Below, one piece after another: positions 47,014 through 57,594 of a stretch of DNA of 64,000 nucleotides. How positions within the stretch are numbered: position 1 is the stretch's first letter; each line of letters opens with the position of its first letter. The notes under the pieces were generated by a model. It worked only from the letters and a program-made list of their open reading frames with translations. It searched no databases and was not told the DNA's origin. The DNA comes from Tritrichomonas musculus (lineage: Eukaryota; Parabasalia; Tritrichomonadida; Tritrichomonadidae): the NCBI GenBank assembly GCA_039105265.1, contig JAPFFF010000007.1, positions 4,030,001 to 4,094,000 on the forward strand, in the 5' to 3' direction. A program made the translations under genes and the position numbers.

Positions 47014-47096
47014 GTCTGCGGGATTTCCCGTCGACCCAGATTTCATGGAGATAACCACTAATTCCCTGGAACAGCAAAATTGCTGTCCCGGTGATT
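47014..47096 (+). repeat. Long inverted repeat with two hairpins, left copy (M2)
   Basis: It lies between the convergent PolB and fibre-like genes. It contains two self-complementary parts: GGGTCTGCGGGA / TTTCCCGTCGACCC and GGAACAGCAA / TTGCTGTCCC. The whole block recurs in inverted orientation at 56526-56612. Its site between converging genes would suit transcription termination. Confidence 0.75.
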
Positions 47097-49713
47097 AGGC
47101 CTTAAACACAGCTAATGTGGATCCGTTGATGATACCAGTTATGATACCCACTGTCATACGATTTATTTTTGAGGTTATCGCGGTCTCACCAGTGAGTATC
47201 TTCAGTTTATTATCAGCGTTATCGATGAATACCTCATCCCCAATGGAATAGCATGAGGAGTCCTCAACCTTAACCATGTAATCCCCATGAGTGGCGAATG
47301 TGATACAACCATTGGCTTCATCGATTCTGACGCATATACCAACATACTCCTTCCAGGTGCCAGTGGTCTTCACACTACATATGCAATCAGTGGTGTCAGC
47401 TTCAGTGCTAGGGACCCATTTCGAATCCTCACGATGATACACCTTACCGGTCATATATACTGGGGCTCCAATGACGAAATCGGTGATGGTGTTAACCGAT
47501 AACTCGATTGGGGAGTAGTGGGTGATGGTTGTACTGGCGATTGCGTGTAGTTCATCAACATATGACTTCAATGCAAAGTTATCAGTCACATATTTCACCG
47601 AAGTAATCATATCATTGTTCACAGGTCGGCGGCGGATTAATGTGATAGATGCATCATATATATTGGTCAGTGTATCATCCGTGGCTCTCAATGAGACGAC
47701 ACGTGTACCTACACGAATATCTATGGATTCATCCCCGGAGGGGTTGAGAGCTGTCGCATCATCCCCGGTTGATTTGTATATGAGATTTGCACCCTTTCGA
47801 CCAGAATACGTATATTCGGCTTCTTCATATGATGCATCATCGGCATTTCGTTTGAACTTCACGATAATATTTTTGGTTGTTAATACCCTTCTGATATATT
47901 CATCTGGGACAACACAACCACTATCATTCTGTGCACATTGAATTGTGAATCGTTCTGGACTTCCATCAGCAACATTCGAGTCTTTGATAAATGGTGATTC
48001 GATTTGTGCTCTAATGAAATTATATGCTATTGGATTATTATTTCTATGTGCTGCAATATATGATACATATACAATTTGTCCATCATCATGACGCCATATT
48101 ATTCTATCAATGCGTTTGCCATTGCTATCATACCCGTCCATGCTGTCATAAGTGCTAGTAGAACCATTTGGTTTAAATACTACATCAATATGCATTATAT
48201 CATCATCTTGATTATCACCCCAATTAACATCAAATACCAAATGAACTCCAGCATTGGGTAGCTTAGGGGTAATATATACACCCTCAGATAATTTTGCTGG
48301 ATATTCAATATTCAATTCAGTGCCATATAGTGCGGTACTCAGTGCAAATTCATTAACCAAATCTGTGGGGATCTCAGGGATATCCGTTTTGAGAGCGTAC
48401 TCACCTAAGTTCGCAAGCTTCGCATACTTCCCATCAGCCACATCCTTGGTCTCATACTTATCTAATTCATATGCGAGCTCATCTTCATCGACGAACTTCT
48501 CATCAGCCTGACCACTAGTATAATATGGTGTCAAGTCAACTGGTTCTGGGATATCCGTTTTGAGAGCATAAGTGTTCGACACATATCTCGCCGAATAAGC
48601 GTTTTTGTCGGTTGGTTCAACAGTTTTGGTTATTGAGCATGACAGTATTTCCGGTGTATCACCAGTTCCTGGATTGATTAACTCATGGGAGTTATACAGA
48701 TACCAAAGACTAGAATCACTTCCTTCCATGCGCAGTATCTGAGAGGGTAGATTATCATCATCGTCATTGTACGAATAGTCTGCGTGAACATAATGGGCCG
48801 TATAGTAACTGTCTGATGATACAATATCCAACCCATATTGCTCAATCAGTACATGATATGGGTCGTAATCCAAATCAAGAATTGTATTATTGGCGATTGT
48901 GAATTGAATAGTTGTTTGCCCCTCGATAATCTCTGGGATATCGCCTTTCACTTGATCAATAATCGCTGGGAGGTCATCTTTTGGAACATATTGTTCGGAA
49001 CAAGAATCCAAAGCCGCTTGAAGACCTTCATTAGCCGCCATACTTGTTAAACACATTGATGCTTGAGCTGATAATGGTTTAACATCTTCAGCCATCAATT
49101 TCTGAAACATTTCGTCTGGTAATTGATCTCTTATGTTCAATTGCAACTCACTATTTTTGAGAACTGTGGGTATCTCAGGGAGGTCCTGGGTCTTCACGTA
49201 CTCACTTAAGTTCGCAAGCTTCGCGTACTCGGACATATCTGGTAAGTCCTGGGTCTTGGCGTACTCACCTAAGTTCGCAAGCTTCGCGTACGGTTCCAAA
49301 GCAGTACTCAATGAATCACTCGTAACGATGTTCTCAGGGACCTCAGGTATTTCAGTAGATAGCGCACAGTTTTTGGCGATGTAATCACGTAATTCCCCAA
49401 TGGCACTCTCCACATCTTCACTAGATGCGTACTTCAGCATCTCCGTATTGAAATCCTCGGTTTTCACATAGTCGAATAGCTGCGTTTGCAAAGCATATGA
49501 CTCAAGGTCCTTGGCTAAGGCATATTTTTCGAGTTGCTCACCAACTGTACTCGTAATGAGTTCCTTGATTTGCTCCTGGTTGGGACCAGTTATATTCGAG
49601 CCATTGGACCCATTGGCATGGCACATACATGCATACTTTTTGATGTATTCTATTAGTAACTCGTCAATAGTGGACGCTTTTATTGAAAATCCACTCTGTT
49701 CTATACTGAACAT
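47095..49713 (-). CDS. Fibre-like structural protein of M2 (872 residues)
   Basis: The chain begins MFSIEQSGFSIKASTIDELL and is built of repeated KLANLGEYAKTQDLPE and YALKTDIPE modules, one PYYTSGQADEKF module, a beta-rich centre (DVNWGDNQDDDIMHIDVVFK) and a C-terminal IGAPVYMTGKVY...IGDEVFIDN domain. It is homologous to the M1 fibre gene. Several stretches, for example 48520-48940 and 49020-49160, are about 87-95% identical to M1 DNA by eye, more than is usual for the other shared genes. M2-specific repeats (about residues 140-190) lie between these stretches. The role as attachment fibre is inference from the repeats. Confidence 0.65.
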   Translation of the reverse strand: MFSIEQSGFSIKASTIDELLIEYIKKYACMCHANGSNGSNITGPNQEQIKELITSTVGEQLEKYALAKDLESYALQTQLFDYVKTEDFNTEMLKYASSEDVESAIGELRDYIAKNCALSTEIPEVPENIVTSDSLSTALEPYAKLANLGEYAKTQDLPDMSEYAKLANLSEYVKTQDLPEIPTVLKNSELQLNIRDQLPDEMFQKLMAEDVKPLSAQASMCLTSMAANEGLQAALDSCSEQYVPKDDLPAIIDQVKGDIPEIIEGQTTIQFTIANNTILDLDYDPYHVLIEQYGLDIVSSDSYYTAHYVHADYSYNDDDDNLPSQILRMEGSDSSLWYLYNSHELINPGTGDTPEILSCSITKTVEPTDKNAYSARYVSNTYALKTDIPEPVDLTPYYTSGQADEKFVDEDELAYELDKYETKDVADGKYAKLANLGEYALKTDIPEIPTDLVNEFALSTALYGTELNIEYPAKLSEGVYITPKLPNAGVHLVFDVNWGDNQDDDIMHIDVVFKPNGSTSTYDSMDGYDSNGKRIDRIIWRHDDGQIVYVSYIAAHRNNNPIAYNFIRAQIESPFIKDSNVADGSPERFTIQCAQNDSGCVVPDEYIRRVLTTKNIIVKFKRNADDASYEEAEYTYSGRKGANLIYKSTGDDATALNPSGDESIDIRVGTRVVSLRATDDTLTNIYDASITLIRRRPVNNDMITSVKYVTDNFALKSYVDELHAIASTTITHYSPIELSVNTITDFVIGAPVYMTGKVYHREDSKWVPSTEADTTDCICSVKTTGTWKEYVGICVRIDEANGCITFATHGDYMVKVEDSSCYSIGDEVFIDNADNKLKILTGETAITSKINRMTVGIITGIINGSTLAVFKA

Positions 49714-49731
49714 TTACTATAAAATAAAGGT

Positions 49732-51141
49732 ATGCTTACCCGTATTGATAATGAAGTCAAGAGCGCCAGAGACCGTAATATCCTTAAGTTTATATATACT
49801 GAATGCAAAGTAACAGATGATATCATCAACGCTATGATAGGTGTCACCAATGATAGAAATCTGTACGGTGCTAAGGTGTTTGATAATCTCATGTGGATTA
49901 GGCGCAAATGGCCAAATCCAGGATCAGATCCCATTGAGGCTGATCAAGTTGAACGTACTAAGGGTGATCTTAAGTACAGGCTCCAACAGTTCCAATATGA
50001 ACTGAATAACTATTTAAAAGACTCTGAAGACCCAGGTAAATATGAATATTATCAGAATAAAGTCCAGAACAACAAACTCCGTGGTACTCTTAGGTTATTA
50101 TATGTTATATGCGGTGTGCCAAAAGAAATCATCGATAATATGATACATGTCATCAATAATCCCGATCTGTACAATGATGAGATACGACAGACGCTCAAAA
50201 ACATAGATGATATGTGTAATGGATTCAACAGGAGTAACGCTGGTGTGAAACAAACTTTGAAGCAAAGACTTAAAGATAATGCCGCGACTTACTTCAGAGA
50301 TCCGAATAAATATTTGAAACCCCAACCGAAACCTCCAGGAGATCCAAGCGAAGTCCCTAGCGAAGTTCCTAGCGAAGTCCCTATCGTGATAATCCCGGAG
50401 GCACCTCCAGGAAATCCAATTGAAGACTCAGGTGAAGAGGAGGCTTATAGTGAAGTCAAGTACTCCGTATACCGTAAGCTCCTTAAGCGTTTATCTAGGG
50501 AATACGGAGTGCCAAATGCATGGATCAATAATATGATACAAGTCATCAATAATCCAGAACTGTACGTCGATGAGATGAATGTAATCGATGAGATGAGGCG
50601 ATCTTGTGCACAAGTCAACTTGGAAGATCCTAGGTCTGTTGCAAGTTTGAAGAACCTCCTTTATCAGAAAGCTGCAATGTACTTCAGAGATCCGAATAAA
50701 TATTTGAAACCCCAACCGAAACCCCCAATGGTAATCCCGGAGGCACCCCCAGGAGATCCAAGCAAAGTCCCTATCATGGTACCCTCACCGAAACCTCCAG
50801 GAGATCCAAGCGAAGTCCCTAGCGAAGTCCCTATCATGGTACCCTCACAGAAACCCAAAGCGGAACCCAGTGAAGACTCAGATGAAGAGGATGATGCGAC
50901 AGCTCTCAGCCCCTCTGGGGATGAGGAAGAGGAGGCTTATAGTGAAGTCCCCTCCAAATACCGTGGGCTTCTTATGTACTTATATACAGTATGCGGAATA
51001 TCAGATGAAATCATCAATAATATGATACATGTCATCAATAATCCAGAACTGTATGAGGATGAGATAGTAAATGAGATTGTTGAGATGAGGCGAAATTGGG
51101 TAAGCACTGACTCTAATGATCGTAGTCAGCTGCAAATTTGA
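49732..51141 (+). CDS. Helical-repeat protein with Pro-rich spacers (M2)
   Basis: There are four copies of a ~70-residue helical repeat, each with the pattern YGVPNAWINNMIQVINNPELY followed by FRDPNKYLKPQPKPP. Spacers are GDPSEVPSEVPIVVIPE-like. The three later copies are very similar, so they arose by recent internal duplication. It is divergent from the fibre gene by 18 bp, the place taken in M1 by the 854-residue gene. The repeat family is unknown to me. Confidence 0.5.
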   Translation: MLTRIDNEVKSARDRNILKFIYTECKVTDDIINAMIGVTNDRNLYGAKVFDNLMWIRRKWPNPGSDPIEADQVERTKGDLKYRLQQFQYELNNYLKDSEDPGKYEYYQNKVQNNKLRGTLRLLYVICGVPKEIIDNMIHVINNPDLYNDEIRQTLKNIDDMCNGFNRSNAGVKQTLKQRLKDNAATYFRDPNKYLKPQPKPPGDPSEVPSEVPSEVPIVIIPEAPPGNPIEDSGEEEAYSEVKYSVYRKLLKRLSREYGVPNAWINNMIQVINNPELYVDEMNVIDEMRRSCAQVNLEDPRSVASLKNLLYQKAAMYFRDPNKYLKPQPKPPMVIPEAPPGDPSKVPIMVPSPKPPGDPSEVPSEVPIMVPSQKPKAEPSEDSDEEDDATALSPSGDEEEEAYSEVPSKYRGLLMYLYTVCGISDEIINNMIHVINNPELYEDEIVNEIVEMRRNWVSTDSNDRSQLQI

Positions 51142-53369
51142 AGAAAAGGCTTACGCTGTCTGCCACAACTTACTTCAAATATCCTAAACAATATTTGAAA
51201 CTCCCAGGAGATCCAAGCGAAGTCCCTAGCGAAGTTCCTATCGTGGTAATCCCGGAGTCACCCCCAGGAGATCCAAGCGAAGTCCCTATCGAAGTCCCTA
51301 GCGAAGTCCCTAGCGAAGTCCCTAGCGAAGTCACCCCCAGGAGATCCAAGCGAAGTCCCTATCTTGGTAATCCCGGAGTCACCCCCCAATAGACAACCCG
51401 TTAATCCAGAATTTGAGGAGGAAGAGGAGGAGCGGGAATTCCAAGCGACATCCCCAGTAATCGAATTTCCTCGTGCAGATAGGATTGATCATGATATGAA
51501 CATACTACACACAAAGCGTATTCTCCCTGATAATATCATTGAGGTACTACCCAAATACTATCACATTGCTGATAACCCCGAATGTGCACCTCGTGAACTT
51601 CACCCGTTTGAGATTCAGGAGGTTCGAGATATGGTTGATGATATCATACATAACTTGGATTCAATCGCAGAAGATCGATCGCTTACCATAGAGTCTCCAA
51701 AAGCAGAAGCCGAGGTGTCGAATATACGAAGATATATCAATAAGATTAGGGTCTATGAGGGTATCGAATCTGATTTCGAAAAAGATGTCAATCGTGAGAA
51801 TACAAATAATAACATTTTTTCTTCACCTAAAGAAACTATGCAAAACCCTGTCCCCAACCCTAACGATAACGATGCGCAACCAGTTGAAGTTGACGATGAT
51901 GATTATCATTTTGATGTTGATTTGTCTGATGTACAAGCAGACAAAAAATTTAAATATGCACGTACACCAGCTCGACAAAAATCTGGTAAGTCAAGAACAC
52001 ATAATTATGACGAACTCCACATTGCACCAGAATCAGTCTTAAGGCCTACAAAAATCAGTAATAGTGAAGAGCTTGCTTTTTATGAGCCCAAGGCTCATAT
52101 TCAGAGTTCCAGTAGAGGACCTCGTGGTGATTTGAATTATGGTGTCATAACAGACCGTATAAGTGATAGGTATGGTTCATTATCATTAACAGGTAATTCA
52201 GCTCAACGCAAACAGAATTTCCTCGATATCATCATTAATGGGAACTACAGAGTTAAGTATATTCCAAATGCTGCTTCACGTGACACAGCAGAGGAATATT
52301 GCAAAAACCATTTGGATAAAGATGGAACTCCCAAATATAGATTATTAGGCACGAACGCACGAGACCCATTACATAATAGAATCACCGACCTCAATGGAGA
52401 CCAGGTTGATGATATTGTCCTAGTAGATAAACGAGGTGTTCCTGCAATTGTTAATGGTTATAAGCTAGTTCTCGCATCACCATACAAGAAAGTGTGGAAA
52501 ACAACCCATGCGACAAGAGAGGATAGACTTGGGAACCATTTAATGAATGGCTTGCTAAACAATTTAGTAAATCAATCAATAGTGTTAATTGGAGAGAAGG
52601 CAAATATGTACTTTCAGAAACTGAAGATATGCAAAAACTAACGTCTGTATATGGTAAAAAGGGATTACCAAAGCCACGTATCAGTAAGCGACTCACACCT
52701 AATGGATATTGGGCTTCTGCATTCTCACATGTATGGAGGTTGTTTTGGAATAGCGATGCTTATTCTGATCCCGTTATTCAGACTCTCAAGAGAGCTACCA
52801 ATTATCTTACTGTTGCTAATACCATATTCATATACTATTTCGACCAACCAATGAAGTATTCTGTTGAACAATCACAAGAATTTGGTGGAAAATTCCTTAC
52901 ATATGCACAATGGGCTACATGGCGTCGTGTAAATAAGGATAAATATAATGCAAGTTTGGGTCCTGCTGTTGTAAAGTTTGTAAAAGAAACTATAGGCACA
53001 GCTGTTAATCTAGAAACTGGAGACTTGATTGAAGAAGACGGTGGTAAATGGCATCCAAAACTCCAACAATTAATCGGTTTTATAGAAACAATTATATTTG
53101 ACTGGGGCTTTGGTATGGCATTACAAGATGGAATGAAAAGGACTCGTAATCAACCAGCACCATTTGAAGATCTTGCTAATGATATGTATGCTGGTCAATT
53201 ACAGGATATCAAGAAGGATTGGTCCCAAATGGTTTCAGTCCATATTCAAAATATCATATATCAACCAAAGAGTGGATATATGAAGTATAAGGCGGAAGCT
53301 GAAGTAGCCAAAAATAAACGTCGTGATGAAGCCAAAGTTTTGGTTAATGCGAAAAATAACTATTATTAG
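51138..53369 (+). pseudogene. Degraded M2 relative of the 854-residue M1 gene
   Basis: After a GDPSEVP-type low-complexity stretch, the block shows acidic DDDDYHFDVDLSD and then regions clearly homologous to the M1 854-residue protein: FLDIIINGNYRVKYIPNA, DLNGDQVDDIVLVDKRGVP and, near the end, the FSHVWRLFWNS-type aromatic segment. It looks broken, with about two breaks. Its presence shows that the conserved C-terminal domain is common to both Polinton families. Confidence 0.6.
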
Positions 53370-53373
53370 ACAA

Positions 53374-54905
53374 TTACTCCTTATGATATTTTCTTTGATA
53401 AAACCTATTGTTAGCCATTATTTTTGCCGTTTCATCCTGTTGTTGGTCAGTCGATTTAATGACTTCCATTGGCTCGTATATGAATGTGGGATCATCAATA
53501 TTCCCACTGGTTTTTGGAGTACCTTCTATATAAAATGATTTACCAAAGCTTACCAGTCTATCGCGATTACCATCTGTGGATTCACGTGATGGTGATTTAG
53601 GATGACTGTTTGTGGCTCGCTTAGCGTGTTGCTTGAGAGCTGGCAATGATTTTGTATAGACATTGTACTCTTGTACGGAACCATTCTTCTTAACCATTCG
53701 AATTGGTACGGTTTGTGGTATAGTAGGTTACTGGGTTTCCAGGTGCTGGTTTGCCAGGTTGAGCATATGTGTTTGGATCAAATATTTTTTCATTGAAATT
53801 CTGCTTATTATTACTTCGGGGTCGAGCTTCGGGTATCACTGATTCTGTAAACTCAATACCATCACTGCTCTCAGCATCACTAATCTCATCACTGCTCTCA
53901 TCATCACTAGAGATGGATACAATCGTATTGGTGGAGTCACGCTTGGGGGAGGCATTACGGGAGGTATGCCTGGATGGTGTTTTAGAACTGTCGCGCTTAG
54001 GGGATTTACGACCCAATGATGGTGTTGTGATTGTAGACATATCAAACCTAATCGGTGGTGATTTATATGTTGATGCATCAACTCGCATTGGAGGTGGGGG
54101 TACAAATTGGGGTGCATTTGGAGGAGGAGGAGGAGGAGGTGGTATTGAACGTGGGATTACCCCTGTTGGTTGCATGATAGGGACTTCGCTTGGATCTCCT
54201 GGGGGTGCATATGGAGGAACATATGGAGGAACTGGAGGTGGCTTCACAAATGGAGGTTGCATTGGACGTGGGATTACCCCTGATTGGTTGCATTGGACGT
54301 GGAGGTTGCATTGGGGGTGCTGCGATAGGGACTTCGCTTGGATCTCCTGCTGTTGGCATTGGACGTGGGATTACCCCTGTTGGTTGCATTGGTTGAGGTG
54401 CAAAGTATTGATGGTATTTGTCATTTTGGCGTTTGGGGTCTGGAGTTGGAGGTAGATGTTTGATCACAATATCAGGAATATATTCCTTGTGATGGAGTAT
54501 TGGTATATTAAATCTCTCATTATCATAAACACCTGAACGTACGATAACATTTTTACGGACTATACTGTCGAATTCATCATATGGGGCAGCAATAAATACA
54601 TTATTTGGCAGCTGCATAAAATTATTGTTTTCTCGAAGAAAATATACAAACCGTATACCATTTGATGTTTCAGCTTCATCCCAAATAATACTGGGTTCTC
54701 TCTCATAATTCCTTAGGAAGAATAGGAAGCCATGTAATTTGGGTTCAAGTGAACCTCCACGCATAGAGCTTACGATTTTGGGTAGACCTATATCTTTAAC
54801 GAATATATACTTATTGTCATTTGTATGACTAGCATATACCCCATTTATATATTTATTTTCAATGCTTTTATATTGACCTGGATATAGGTATATTTTTCCA
54901 TTCAT
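53374..54905 (-). pseudogene. Pro/Gln-rich M2 gene block, looks broken
   Basis: The upstream part starts MNGKIYLYPGQYKSIENKYI, with a beta-rich N-terminal domain (FFLRNYEREPSIIWDEAETS). It passes into repeated MQPTGVIPR, GDPSEVPI and polyproline sequence, then a Ser/Asp-rich acidic and basic tail (SPKRDSSKTPSRH, SSDDESSDEISD). The low-complexity DNA (GGTTGCATTGGACGTGGGAT-type phrases) is itself repeated. About one or two breaks. It takes the place held in M1 by the Pro-rich 176-residue gene but is not obviously homologous. Confidence 0.5.
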
Positions 54906-54943
54906 TTACCCAAAAATAAACTCCTATATGGGCCATACGGTGG

Positions 54944-55276
54944 TCAATAGATTAGCAAACACGATAGCACGAATGCATCGGGTTTTATCTCATTACCATA
55001 CAGGTCTGTGAACCATATTTTGAAATCCCGCTTGGTCCTATTGAGCATCTCATATTTGCGATACTTGGTTTGCCGTCTGTTGGCTAGCATTATGAAGTGG
55101 TCACAGTATGGGTCGAATTCAACAATATCCGAGTGTACCATCAAATCACCGATGATGGTCTTATTCAGGATAGCTCCCACATACTGCACTACGATGTACT
55201 TCTTATTGCGACTATATATGAAGTCCTCAGGTAGCTTAAACTCGGTGGTCTGTGTATGGAAATAGCGCTTTGGCAT
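54944..55276 (-). CDS. Small beta-rich protein, minor capsid candidate (M2)
   Basis: This 110-residue protein starts MPKRYFHTQTTEFKLPEDF and ends DLYGNEIKPDAFVLSCLLIY. It is about 65-70% identical to the M1 116-residue protein by eye. The IGDLMVHSDIVEF and HFIMLANRRQTKYRKYE segments are nearly invariant, unusually strong conservation for such a small protein. It lies directly downstream of the integrase (3-bp gap). Confidence 0.6.
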   Translation of the reverse strand: MPKRYFHTQTTEFKLPEDFIYSRNKKYIVVQYVGAILNKTIIGDLMVHSDIVEFDPYCDHFIMLANRRQTKYRKYEMLNRTKRDFKIWFTDLYGNEIKPDAFVLSCLLIY

Positions 55277-55279
55277 TTA

Positions 55280-56506
55280 TTAGATAGCAAAGTACTGCTT
55301 ATAGGCTTTACCTAGTGATGCATAATTGGGTGCCACGAATCGGGTATACATAATGGGGACAGTTACGGTAGCTCGCTCATCATCAGACTTAGGCGTTCGA
55401 CCAGTTGTGGTTTTGGTATACGGTACATAGAACGCAGTTCCTGCTTGATTATCATCATTCAACTGGAATCTACGATATGGCTTCAGCAGTTTACATTCGA
55501 CGTTCCCATTATGGTATCTAATGAATTCGGCAATCTCATTGAATATGCGCCTATGCTTCTCATGCTTCTTCTCAGTTTTGGATGTATCGTAATGGACCAA
55601 TATGATATTACCCTTGCGATAGCTCAGTAGTCCACCCATTTGCATATTATTTTTGACTCGACGTAGCCTCCGTTGGCAATCCCTGATGTATCTCCATTCC
55701 AAATCTGGGTTGTGCTGCATTTGATTGGGTGTGTAGTATATCCACTTGGGTTCCCTTGCTAGATACTGGTCATATTGGATTCCATCACCTGGATAATTGG
55801 GATTGGGCATTCGTAGAGACCGATGTGGTGTGTTGTTATAGAAGTGTACCATCTGTTGCATCAGGTATGGGTCTCCAATCCTACGATTATCTAAACCGAA
55901 TGCATTACGGAGTGTCCTGATGGTTGCATCAACGATTTTGTGAGCGTTGTTGTGTTTGGATTTATCGACAATCACTGCATTGCGGTCAATCAACACATTT
56001 TTGGTACCTCTATATTTATTTCTGGATGGGTTGTAGCGGCCAAGTATATCAAGCACTTTGAGTAGGTTATTCTCACCATCGCATTTGATGGTATTGAATT
56101 TGAAGTCATCATATTTCTCAAGAATGATTTTGGTGTATGCAGTCTTGATGGTATCAGCTAGTCTGTTCTTAAGCGGTTCCACAATTAGATACCGTGTGTT
56201 GACATTCACCATGATGAGGTAAATGGTTTCATGGACTACCACGGATTCGGTTCCATTAGCCCTTGTGGTGTAATTCGCAAACATCAAATCGACTTCCCAG
56301 CATCCGGGTTCCAATGAGAAATCCGGTTTTGAATAGGGACTGCATGATTTCAATTTGAAGTCCTTCACGAATGGCTCATGATGAGTTTCTGGGTTGATGA
56401 TGAACTGCGATGGGTCCAATTTCGATATCTTGGATTTGAATGGGTACTTGAGCAGCGAATTGTACTTATTGTCGAATATCTTGAACGATTTCCTGTTGTC
56501 AGTCAT
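55280..56506 (-). CDS. Polinton retroviral-type integrase (M2)
   Basis: This 408-residue enzyme has D73 in WEVDLMFANY, D143 in IKCDGENN and HKIVDATIRTLRNAFG near 189-204, then FYNNTPHRSLRMPNP. The spacing is larger than in M1 because of an insertion after the first strand (TTRANGTESVVVHE). The C-terminal basic part (MGGLLSYRKGNIILVH) is conserved with M1. TATTTTTGC lies upstream (complement 56514-56522). It would account for the 6-bp TTCGTG duplication around this very element. Confidence 0.92.
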   Translation of the reverse strand: MTDNRKSFKIFDNKYNSLLKYPFKSKISKLDPSQFIINPETHHEPFVKDFKLKSCSPYSKPDFSLEPGCWEVDLMFANYTTRANGTESVVVHETIYLIMVNVNTRYLIVEPLKNRLADTIKTAYTKIILEKYDDFKFNTIKCDGENNLLKVLDILGRYNPSRNKYRGTKNVLIDRNAVIVDKSKHNNAHKIVDATIRTLRNAFGLDNRRIGDPYLMQQMVHFYNNTPHRSLRMPNPNYPGDGIQYDQYLAREPKWIYYTPNQMQHNPDLEWRYIRDCQRRLRRVKNNMQMGGLLSYRKGNIILVHYDTSKTEKKHEKHRRIFNEIAEFIRYHNGNVECKLLKPYRRFQLNDDNQAGTAFYVPYTKTTTGRTPKSDDERATVTVPIMYTRFVAPNYASLGKAYKQYFAI

Positions 56507-56525
56507 TTAATGTGCAAAAATAGTG

Positions 56526-56612
56526 GTCTCAATCGGGACAGCAAAATTGCTGTTCCAGGAAATTAGTGGTTATCTCCATGAAATCTGGGTCTGCGGGAAA
56601 TCCCGTTGACCC
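56526..56612 (-). repeat. Long inverted repeat with two hairpins, right copy (M2)
   Basis: It is the reverse complement of 47014-47096 with a few differences. It stands between the 77-residue gene and the integrase start, and carries GGGACAGCAA / TTGCTGTTCC and the GGGTCTGCGGGAAATCCCG hairpin. The two copies bracket the fibre-to-integrase segment. Confidence 0.75.
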
Positions 56613-56617
56613 CATAT

Positions 56618-56851
56618 TTAGCGGTTATCGCTTGATAATTCAGCGAGCTCATTCTCGAGTTTGGCGACCTTCTCCTTCAGACTATTGATATCCTCAATCA
56701 GTGATTCACGAACGGCTAGTCCATTGCTACCCAGCATACCCCCTTTGATGTTATTGAGGTGGCCCTTATACATATAGCACTTCTCCTTGAGATCATGTTT
56801 GATGCGCTTAAGCTCTGGAATCTCCTTCTTGTATTCACCCAATTCAGTCAT
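56618..56851 (-). CDS. Small helical protein, 77 residues (M2 homologue of the M1 75-residue protein)
   Basis: MTELGEYKKEIPELKRIKHD and LGSNGLAVRESLIEDINSLK are nearly the same as in M1. The C-terminus is a heptad helix (VAKLENELAELS). In M2 it lies next to the integrase, not the terminus, because the block from here to the capsid gene is inverted relative to M1. Confidence 0.6.
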   Translation of the reverse strand: MTELGEYKKEIPELKRIKHDLKEKCYMYKGHLNNIKGGMLGSNGLAVRESLIEDINSLKEKVAKLENELAELSSDNR

Positions 56852-56885
56852 TTAGATATGAAAAAAAGTGTTTTTTCAAGATTAA

Positions 56886-57113
56886 ATGTCATATGAGGAA
56901 CGCCGTGTATTAAGAGATTCAAATGGGCTCACGTATTTCAATCACCTGGAACGTCACATGCGAAATAGGCGAACTATGAGTTGTACCAAACCCACAGTCC
57001 CAAAATATGAAGATAAGGGGTGTGTTGTGCATGACCCAATCATCAAGTCAACATCATCAACTCTACACCACTCACTCAATCACCAGGTAATCCCAAATAA
57101 TTCCAAGATCTAA
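56886..57113 (+). CDS. Small basic protein, 75 residues (M2 homologue of the M1 77-residue protein)
   Basis: The pattern YFNHLERHMRNRRTMSCTKP, then VHDPIIKSTSSTLHHSLNHQ, follows the M1 protein. The gene overlaps the convergent coiled-coil gene by 4 bp. It is preceded by GATTAA before the ATG. Confidence 0.55.
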   Translation: MSYEERRVLRDSNGLTYFNHLERHMRNRRTMSCTKPTVPKYEDKGCVVHDPIIKSTSSTLHHSLNHQVIPNNSKI

Positions 57114-57544
57114 TGCCTCAGGAGACTGTTCACTGCATCAGTACACTCATTCACAGTACTGGTGAGCTGATTTATTTTTGTGGTGATCACGCCAATGGTG
57201 TTCTCCAGAGTGGTAATCCGTTTGGTGTATTCATCAACTGTTGACTGCAATGCATTGATGTCAGCTCGAATGCTTGCGAATTGGATCTCCACCAGGTTGT
57301 CATTATCGGCTGGCTTGGTGATCTTCTTGAGAAACACATTACTAGAGCCATCCTTGCCAGTGCGTTTGGTAATCCTGTACTCGCATTCGGGGGTGATTAT
57401 TTTGTAGGTTTTATTGAGGTAATTGGTGGTCTTCTCATTGAACATGTCCTTGTACTTCTGGTAGAACAGGTCGAACTCCTCTACTGAGTTGAACGTGCGT
57501 TGCTCCATCTTGTTATCATTTATAACCCTAATATCGCAATTCAT
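57110..57544 (-). CDS. Coiled-coil protein, 144 residues (M2)
   Basis: I chose the ATG at 57544 (MNCDIRVINDNKMEQRTF), aligned with the M1 start and preceded by TATTTTTGTC (complement 57554-57563). VEEFDLFYQKYKDMF and TTNYLNKTYKIIT match M1. The C-terminal part is a heptad coiled coil (RITTLENTIGVITTKINQLT). Confidence 0.6.
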   Translation of the reverse strand: MNCDIRVINDNKMEQRTFNSVEEFDLFYQKYKDMFNEKTTNYLNKTYKIITPECEYRITKRTGKDGSSNVFLKKITKPADNDNLVEIQFASIRADINALQSTVDEYTKRITTLENTIGVITTKINQLTSTVNECTDAVNSLLRH

Positions 57545-57594
57545 TTCAAAACGGACAAAAATATATTCATATGTATGTGGATATTCTATGATGA

